Assembly (NCBI RefSeq): GCF_051201685.1
Contig: NZ_CP179213.1
Location: 62,001 to 126,000 of the forward strand
DNA length: 64,000 bases
Direction of reading: 5' to 3'
Source: Luminiphilus sp051201685
GTDB taxonomy: Bacteria > Pseudomonadota > Gammaproteobacteria > Pseudomonadales > Halieaceae
Position 1 is the first letter of the stretch. Each line of letters begins with the position of its first letter. Shown piece after piece: positions 59,501 through 64,000 of this stretch. The notes beneath the pieces are model-generated. The model made no database searches, had not been told where the DNA came from, and worked only from the letters and a program-made list of their open reading frames with translations. The translations under genes were made by a program, and so were the position numbers.

Positions 59501-59762
59501 CTATGCCTCGAGTACGCCCTCGGTCTGTACGATACCTTTGCTGAACAGCCTTGAGGTTACTATGCATTTGCCGGGAGATTGCACGATTGTGGCAGTCTCA
59601 GCGCCTAACAGTATTTACTTGGTTGGGGGGCCTATCGCCGCCACGATCGAGATTGTAGCCCCAGCTAGGCCCAAGCCGGTTCCCACTTTGCCGCCTATGT
59701 TTTTGGGGATTTTGATGCTTCTCATAATGGTTAGGGCGGGCTTTGGCTTCCAGAGGCGTTGA
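56502..59762 (+). CDS. Large secreted surface protein: propeller, repeat region, IPTL-CTERM-like tail
   Basis: 1086 residues from ATG 56502 (a GTG 54 bp upstream is open but would bury the signal peptide). Signal peptide MCHLKKLRPIFFVCLLLGMQ ending near EALAG. Residues about 25-300 hold some seven blades of about 42 residues with the pattern WVAVGxxGTIxTSxDxxTW, like YCF48/sialidase-type propellers. From about 305 come Ig-like or cadherin-like units (ASSGLPVTYTVLSPGVCSVS, GTTITMISAGECKIEASQSG), including two identical 278-residue blocks. The end, PKPVPTLPPMFLGILMLLIM then a helix and RR, matches the layout of IPTL-CTERM sorting tails. The protein is probably sorted to the envelope and surface-exposed. 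Function unknown; adhesin-like. Confidence 0.85.
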   Translation: MCHLKKLRPIFFVCLLLGMQPEALAGWVTVGDRGVILYSADGDTWTAATSNTSQTLRGVSSDVSGQWVAAGSKGTISTSTNAQEWTAAVSGNSDQLWSAAYAGGQWIVSGNNGRIVTSPNGTDWTSVSSGYSFTVLDAAYNSTNLFTLSGTSTEGGLILTSPDSTDWTQHAPSTKLKQLSGIEYGNGLWVAVGNKGTIATSDDPRTKTWASRTSGVTDDLKDVVYNGSNLFVVVGKGGTILTSLDTITWTQRASTTTYDLFGVAYDGVRYVAVGDEGVILTSGDGVTWAAATSPTTNFRLLYDVAVGKLPQVIDFNAQEPLYQSFALSGSYPLNPYATASSGLPVTYTVLSPGVCSVSGTTITMISAGECKIEASQSGDSTYYPAEPVTQSILQISALGPGVRTNPGLVFDPQDSEVFVPGGVFALTPPATTTQTFVDPQPEIVYGSATPDVCSIPLRGSVNVTMLDVGTCSITATSIPNEFYEEGGPLTASIEILPRPQSITFAAQAAQSFILNGTFALSPVASASSGLAIDYTSESANICSVTGTTVTMRAVGACLITAAQAGDRTWEPALSVSQTIDVQPSPKQAQVIDFPVQNPIFQDGLLGATYAISPLAVASSGLPVSYRVLSPGVCSLSGTTLTVDGLGACQIEASQAGNDDYSAAVPVTQSVLHITTPGTGVLTNPGLVFDPQDSEVFVPGGVFALTPPATTTQTFVDPQPEIVYGSATPDVCSIPLRGSVNVTMLDVGTCSITATSIPNEFYEEGGPLTASIEILPRPQSITFAAQAAQSFILNGTFALSPVASASSGLAIDYTSESANICSVTGTTVTMRAVGACLITAAQAGDRTWEPALSVSQTIDVQPSPKQAQVIDFPVQNPIFQDGLLGATYAISPLAVASSGLPVSYRVLSPGVCSLSGTTLTVDGLGACQIEASQAGNDDYSAAVPVTQSVLHITTPGTGVRTKPGLVFDPQDSEPFIAGDTFTLTPAASTTQTLVDPQPVIAYASSTPSVCTIPLLNSLEVTMHLPGDCTIVAVSAPNSIYLVGGPIAATIEIVAPARPKPVPTLPPMFLGILMLLIMVRAGFGFQRR
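57711..59376 (+). repeat. Exact 832-bp duplication (two tandem copies, 834-bp period)
   Basis: 57711-58542 recurs at 58545-59376. Where the two copies were compared the bases agree, and the translated blocks are identical over all 278 residues. The period of 834 bp keeps frame. The copies diverge at once outside these limits. A third, diverged half-unit follows (from about 59383). Confidence 0.93.
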
Positions 59763-60298
59763 GTACAACGCCAAATGTGCTAAGGAAGGTTTTTGAGGCG
59801 CTTTGAAATTCAGCTTAAAGATCTTTTTTGAGCTTGGGGTAGAGGTAGTCGGCAGACAAACTGGCTTGAATATCTCCTAAGCCGTTTATATCGACACCAT
59901 TGCGGTGACGCAGATTCGCTGCAAGCCGGCCGTAGTGTATGGGACGCCACTTTGCAGCGCCACGTAAAGCCGTAGTAGGCAGGTTGCTTGTTGCTTCAAC
60001 GACGGGTCCATATTTGCCGATGTGTGTTTGTTGCAAACTATTGCTCTACAGATTCTTAGGTTCTGTAAGCGCGATCAATGTCCAACTTGGATTGGGGCAT
60101 ATGTTTTTAATCTGCGATGACCAAAACAGGCTTCCCAACCCAATTAATTTCTGTGTGACCTCTGTGGTATAGCCCGAGCTGTCCAGTTATGAATGGGGTT
60201 TTAGCCGTCGCACTAGAGCAATAGGCGTTACATGACGAGAGTTTAGGGTAGGTGTTGCACCCTCTGATCCGAAAAGCTTTTGAAATCGTAACGGGTTC
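59763..60298. other. 536-bp intergenic region
   Basis: No supported gene. A 73-codon minus-strand frame (59815-60036) has no family resemblance or ribosome site. The composition looks lower in G+C than the flagellar region. Promoters for the two small secreted-protein genes may lie here. Confidence 0.45.
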
Positions 60299-60739
60299 AT
60301 GAAGAAGACACTTGTAATGTTATTTGTAGGCTTAGCGGTGCTATCGGTGGGTGCCTCCGCAACCCCGGCCAGCATTTTTATCGAACTACTGAAGCAGCTT
60401 CAAATCCAGCGTACTGACGCTGCGGAGCAGGCGCCTATACAACCAACCGTCGATTTAAGCGTTGACCGCTCCGTGATTAATTCTGGGGAGGCTTTCATCC
60501 TCACATGGTCGTCTTCAGGATTAACGTCTTGCGAGGCACAAGGTGGGTGGACAGGAGGTCTTGAAATTGCTGGCTCCTTGAGACTTCAGTCATATGGTAT
60601 TGGAGAGCGCACTTTCTCCGTTCAATGCACTGGCGATGGCGGTGACGTTTCGTCAGAACCGATTACCGTGCGCTTTATGATTAGCCCGAAGCAGCGCAGT
60701 AACCAAGCAGCAATCGCAGCAATGATGTCTGCATTTTAA
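60299..60739 (+). CDS. Small secreted Ig-like protein, function unknown
   Basis: 146 residues. Signal peptide MKKTLVMLFVGLAVLSVGAS. A helical stretch follows, then one Ig-like domain (SVINSGEAFILTWSSSGLTS, CEAQGGWTGGLEIAGSLRLQ, GERTFSVQCTGDGGD) with two cysteines likely to form a disulphide. Domains of this type are often stacked in secreted bacterial proteins, and here there is just one. It is followed 19 bp later by another secreted protein gene. Confidence 0.7.
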   Translation: MKKTLVMLFVGLAVLSVGASATPASIFIELLKQLQIQRTDAAEQAPIQPTVDLSVDRSVINSGEAFILTWSSSGLTSCEAQGGWTGGLEIAGSLRLQSYGIGERTFSVQCTGDGGDVSSEPITVRFMISPKQRSNQAAIAAMMSAF

Positions 60740-60758
60740 ATAAAAAGGCGAGCTTCTC

Positions 60759-61265
60759 GTGTATAGACTCGTAATTATTTTTGCACTACTTCATGCCAAT
60801 TTTGCGGCGAGTGCCGTTCCAGTGTTGCCTCTACCTGCTGGCAGTTGCTCTGGCTTGATTCCGCTTGATTCCCCTCAAGTCGCCGGAGACGGGGGTGGAG
60901 CAGCAAACATATCGCTGGTTCTAGACTTCGATGATCAAAGCGCCCACGGAGCCATAATCTATTTTTCAACAGAGGGCCCAGATGATGACAGGCTGGTGGC
61001 ACAGTGGTCATTAGATCAAGATGGCTCTGGCATAACTATCGATCTTGTTAGAGACCAATTAGTTCCCGCATCATTTATTGTGTCACTGACAATAGACCTA
61101 AATCCTGGCGATAGTGATGAGCGTGACCTAGAGGGTCTTCAGCCAACCGGTAACGAGTATGTACCGCTCAACGTTGTATTGAGGCTTCTGCCCACTAGTG
61201 GGGGGGTGAACTATATTATCCAAGGTGTAAGCACCCCCATACACGGTTTTTGTAACGTTCTTTGA
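60759..61265 (+). CDS. Small secreted protein, function unknown
   Basis: 168 residues from GTG 60759, with AAAAAGG upstream. Signal peptide YRLVIIFALLHANFAASA. The mature part is beta-rich and acidic (NISLVLDFDDQSAHGAIIYF, TEGPDDDRLVAQWSLDQDGS) with one cysteine near each end. No family was recognised. It is probably co-transcribed with the preceding gene. Confidence 0.65.
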   Translation: MYRLVIIFALLHANFAASAVPVLPLPAGSCSGLIPLDSPQVAGDGGGAANISLVLDFDDQSAHGAIIYFSTEGPDDDRLVAQWSLDQDGSGITIDLVRDQLVPASFIVSLTIDLNPGDSDERDLEGLQPTGNEYVPLNVVLRLLPTSGGVNYIIQGVSTPIHGFCNVL

Positions 61266-61401
61266 CAGTTGATCGCCACTCTTCCTTCCCCTTAGGAAGC
61301 CCAATTTACGATACATTTGCATCACTCCTGAAAGACTTCTGACAGAAGTCTAGCAATCCAAATTAAAACGCTATCGTTTGTGTGGGCTACAGTTGGAAAA
61401 G

Positions 61402-61477
61402 TGGTGCCCAGGGACGGAATCGAACCGCCGACACGGGGATTTTCAATCCCCTGCTCTACCGACTGAGCTACCTGGGC
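61402..61477 (-). tRNA. tRNA-Phe (GAA)
   Basis: A 76-nt cloverleaf on the minus strand with encoded CCA. Acceptor arm GCCCAGG/CCTGGGC, D-arm TAGCTCAGTCGGTAGAGCA, anticodon stem GGGGA/TCCCC around TTGAAAA with anticodon GAA (61444-61442), T-arm GGTTCGATTCC. The wording is close to the E. coli tRNA-Phe. Confidence 0.98.
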
Positions 61478-61534
61478 AATGTAGTGTTGGGCAACTACGG
61501 AGGCCGCGTATTAAACCTGTGGAGAGCACGAAGG

Positions 61535-64000
61535 TCAAGACAGATTCGCAGAGCCTTCGATCATGGGCTCTGGCTGTCCCGACTTTGCCCCCTCTTCATC
61601 GTAGCGGTGGTCAGAAGCTAATACCGCATAAATGGCGGGAAGCAGCACAAGGGTAAAAAAGGTGCCGATCAGCATGCCTACCACCAAAATAAAACCGATG
61701 CTGTTTCGGGCTTCTGCGCCAGCACCAGTAACTAAGGTCAGCGGCAAGTGTCCCAACACCGTCGCACCCGTTGTCATCAGCACCGGACGCAATCTGCCCA
61801 CTGAAGCGGCACGGATCGCAGCGATTTTGTCGAGCCCTTCACGTTGGGCTTGATTGGCGAATTCAACAATCAGGATCGCGTTTTTTGCGACTAGACCAGC
61901 GAGGGTAATGAGTCCCACCTGGGAGTAAATATTGACCGTGGTGAGGTTGACGAAGGTAATAGACAGTGCGGCAAAGAGCGCGAGTGGAATTGAGCCCAGT
62001 AAAATAATGAGTGGATCGCGGAAGCTGTTGAACTGAATAGCTAAAACGAAAAATACCAGTGCCATGGCCGCTAATAGAACACCCAATAGCGTGTTGCCTT
62101 CACTGCGCAGCTCTCTTGATTCGCCGGTGTAGTCGAGAATGTAGTTGCTCGGTAATATTTCTGCAGCTTTCTTCTCGATAAAGCTGAGGCCCTGTTCTTT
62201 GGTGGTTCCAGGAATCACGCCACCAAAAATTTTGAAGGCATTTTTTTGCTGGAAGCGCGTTAACGCTCTCGGCGAGGTCGTGCGCTCCAAGGTCGCGATA
62301 GCACCGAGAGGAATAAGCTCTCCCGTTAACGTGCGAATGGGAAAGTCTAAAATGGCATCTGGAGAATCTCGCTCTGACTGGGCAACTTTGGGTATGACAC
62401 GATAGGCTCTGCCGCGGTCATCGTATCGGGTAATGTAGGCCTCTGAATTCAGCAGTCCAACTTGCCGTGCAACATCATCAAGACTCATATTTAGATCGGC
62501 TAGCCGCTGCTTGTTGAAGTTTATGCGAGCTTCAACCAGATCGACCCGTAGATCGGTATCTGCGAATAAAAACAGCCCTGACTCTTTGGCAGCACGCACC
62601 AAAGCCTGAGCATAGGGCAGCATGGTCTGGGCATCATCTGAACTGGCAATAGCCACCTCAACATCAAATTGTCCTGGTGAGGGTAGATCTGAATCAGCGA
62701 CCGGGAAAACACTGAGAGAGGGGATTTCCTGAAGCGCGCCATACATGGAAAAAAGCATGTCTTGAATCGATTGGCTGCGGTCCCCAGGATCCGTGAAATC
62801 CTGACCGCCATAACTGGCTGAAGGCATGATCATTTGCCAGATTTCGGTTGCTCCTTCAAAGGAGCCCATGGTCTTTACCGCCTGATTCATACCCTGATAT
62901 GTATCTTCAATGGCGGCTTCCGGTGCGGCGTCTGCAATGACCGTGACGCCGCTTTGGTCCTCCACGGGTGCGAGCTCCTTGAGTGACAGGAGGTAAAGCG
63001 GCCCAGTGAGAAGGCTAAAAAAAATGCCCGTGAAAATTAGCTGCCAGCGGAAGCGAATTGAAAAATCGACGATGCGTGCGTAGCGGTTGGCAGTGATATC
63101 AAAACGACGATTAACCCAACGTGTCGTTCTTGTTTCTTCGCCGTGAGAGGGGCAGACCCAGGCGCTCATAATTGGAGAGAGCGTGAGTGCCACCAGGCCT
63201 GAAATTAAAACTGCGATGGCTAGGGTGAAAGCAAACTCTTTAAAAAGAACACCGGTAAGACCGCTGAGAAGACCGATGGGCGCATATACCACCGCGAGTG
63301 TCAGGGTCATCGCAATAATGGGCGCTAGCAAGCGGCGTGAAGAACGCAATGCTGCCTCACGACGTGTCATGCCTTGCCTAAGATTGCGTGCCACATTCTC
63401 AACGACAACAATCGCATCGTCGACCACAAGCCCCACCGATAAAACGATGGCGAGTATGGTGAGCAAATTGAGTGAGAACCCCATGAGCGACATGGCGGCC
63501 ATTGCCCCAAGCAATGAGATAGGAATGGTCAGCAGTGGGACGATTGCTGTGCGCAGTGACCCCATGAGCGCGACAACGACAAACCCGACAAGGAAGATTG
63601 TTTCCCCGAGGGTGATAAAAATTTCTTTTAACGAGGTTCTCATGTACCGCGTGACGTCGAAGGCGATAAAGAATTCGAGATCCTCCCGAAGAGTTTCGTT
63701 AATGGCATCGACCTCGGCGTATAACGCATCGGCGACAGCAATTTCATTAGCGCCCGGTGCGGGATAAATGCCGATGAAAACAACATCGAGCATCGTGTGG
63801 CGCGAAAGCTGAGTTTGTTCCTCTGACCCTGCAATGACCTGAGCGATATCCCCAAGGCGAATATCTACATTTCCGTCTGCCCGAAGCAAAATATTGGCGA
63901 AGTCCTCGGGAGTTTTGGCTTCTGTGTTGGTCACTAGGTTTATGCGCTGTACGCTATTTTGAGAGCGTCCCAAGGTGCTAATGACGTTATTTTGGCGCAA
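61535..64000 (-). CDS. RND efflux transporter (AcrB/HAE1-like), 5' end outside window
   Basis: The last 821 residues of an inner-membrane proton-driven efflux pump of about 1030 residues; the N-terminus lies beyond 64000. Features: porter-domain part, the membrane block with LLTILAIVLSVGLVVDDAIV and VVENVARNLRQGMTRREAAL (TM4 with the paired aspartates of the proton relay), a second porter domain, then ALSITFVNLTTVNIYSQVGL, AGLVAKNAILIVEFANQAQR and RLRPVLMTTGATVLGHLPLT. The short C-terminal tail is hydrophilic. Membrane-fusion and outer-membrane partners are not in the window. The 136 bp between the secreted genes and the tRNA hold nothing recognised. Confidence 0.93.
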   Translation of the reverse strand: MRQNNVISTLGRSQNSVQRINLVTNTEAKTPEDFANILLRADGNVDIRLGDIAQVIAGSEEQTQLSRHTMLDVVFIGIYPAPGANEIAVADALYAEVDAINETLREDLEFFIAFDVTRYMRTSLKEIFITLGETIFLVGFVVVALMGSLRTAIVPLLTIPISLLGAMAAMSLMGFSLNLLTILAIVLSVGLVVDDAIVVVENVARNLRQGMTRREAALRSSRRLLAPIIAMTLTLAVVYAPIGLLSGLTGVLFKEFAFTLAIAVLISGLVALTLSPIMSAWVCPSHGEETRTTRWVNRRFDITANRYARIVDFSIRFRWQLIFTGIFFSLLTGPLYLLSLKELAPVEDQSGVTVIADAAPEAAIEDTYQGMNQAVKTMGSFEGATEIWQMIMPSASYGGQDFTDPGDRSQSIQDMLFSMYGALQEIPSLSVFPVADSDLPSPGQFDVEVAIASSDDAQTMLPYAQALVRAAKESGLFLFADTDLRVDLVEARINFNKQRLADLNMSLDDVARQVGLLNSEAYITRYDDRGRAYRVIPKVAQSERDSPDAILDFPIRTLTGELIPLGAIATLERTTSPRALTRFQQKNAFKIFGGVIPGTTKEQGLSFIEKKAAEILPSNYILDYTGESRELRSEGNTLLGVLLAAMALVFFVLAIQFNSFRDPLIILLGSIPLALFAALSITFVNLTTVNIYSQVGLITLAGLVAKNAILIVEFANQAQREGLDKIAAIRAASVGRLRPVLMTTGATVLGHLPLTLVTGAGAEARNSIGFILVVGMLIGTFFTLVLLPAIYAVLASDHRYDEEGAKSGQPEPMIEGSANLS

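Noticed and set aside
59815..60036. 73-codon minus-strand frame in the 536-bp gap
   Set aside because: No recognisable domain, signal or ribosome site; length is within chance expectation.
61402..61477. Phage or island attachment site at tRNA-Phe
   Set aside because: I found no second copy of the tRNA 3' end in 56-61.4 kb and no integrase.

Overview
The window looks like a chromosomal segment of a polarly flagellated, probably marine gammaproteobacterium. The pointers are RdgC, a FleQ/FlrA-FlrB-FlrC style flagellar hierarchy with sigma-54 promoters, FlhF/FlhG, a PomA-like (sodium-type) stator, a multihaem cytochrome, a BLUF photoreceptor and a tRNA-Phe close to the E. coli form. A Cellvibrionales/Halieaceae-like or Pseudomonas/Alteromonas-related lineage is an inference; no rRNA is present to settle it.

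Layout. 1-7.4 kb holds housekeeping and metabolic genes: the 3' part of parE, a YceI-family secreted protein, an eight-haem cytochrome c fused to HEAT/TPR repeats, a class I glutamine amidotransferase, glyoxalase I, rdgC and a DUF1653 gene. 7.7-50.2 kb is one nearly unbroken flagellar locus: flgN-flgM and flgA (minus), then flgBCDEFGHIJKL, fliC, flaG, fliDST, a fleQ-like regulator, flrBC, fliEFGHIJ, fliK, fliLMNOPQR, flhBAFG and fliA (plus), then a PilZ-like gene and pomB-pomA (minus), and a second FliK-like gene with a FlhB C-terminal paralogue (plus). No chemotaxis gene occurs in it. 50.5-56.0 kb holds a BLUF photoreceptor, an EamA transporter and a three-subunit molybdenum hydroxylase. 56.5-61.3 kb is a cluster of secreted proteins of unknown role, including a 1086-residue surface protein with an exact 832-bp internal tandem duplication and an IPTL-CTERM-like tail. 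A tRNA-Phe and the truncated gene of an RND efflux pump end the window.

How it works together. The promoters can be read directly. Good sigma-54 sites (TGGCAYG-N4-TTGC type) lie in front of flgA, flgB, fliD, flrB, fliK, fliL and flhF. Sigma-28 sites lie in front of flgM, flgK (inside the end of flgJ) and fliC, with weaker candidates before the PilZ gene and pomA. This fits a four-tier cascade: the FleQ-like activator with sigma-54, then FlrBC with sigma-54, then export of FlgM and release of FliA, then filament, hook-junction and probably stator/brake genes. The sigma-28 -10 element here reads GYCGCTAC rather than the enteric GCCGATAA.

Most notable oddities: a FleQ-like activator with no N-terminal domain behind a palindrome-rich leader, a FlgJ with no muramidase domain, repeat tracts of 7 bp and 14 bp in the flagellar locus, the PilZ/stator arrangement under a probable FliA promoter, and the duplicated surface protein.
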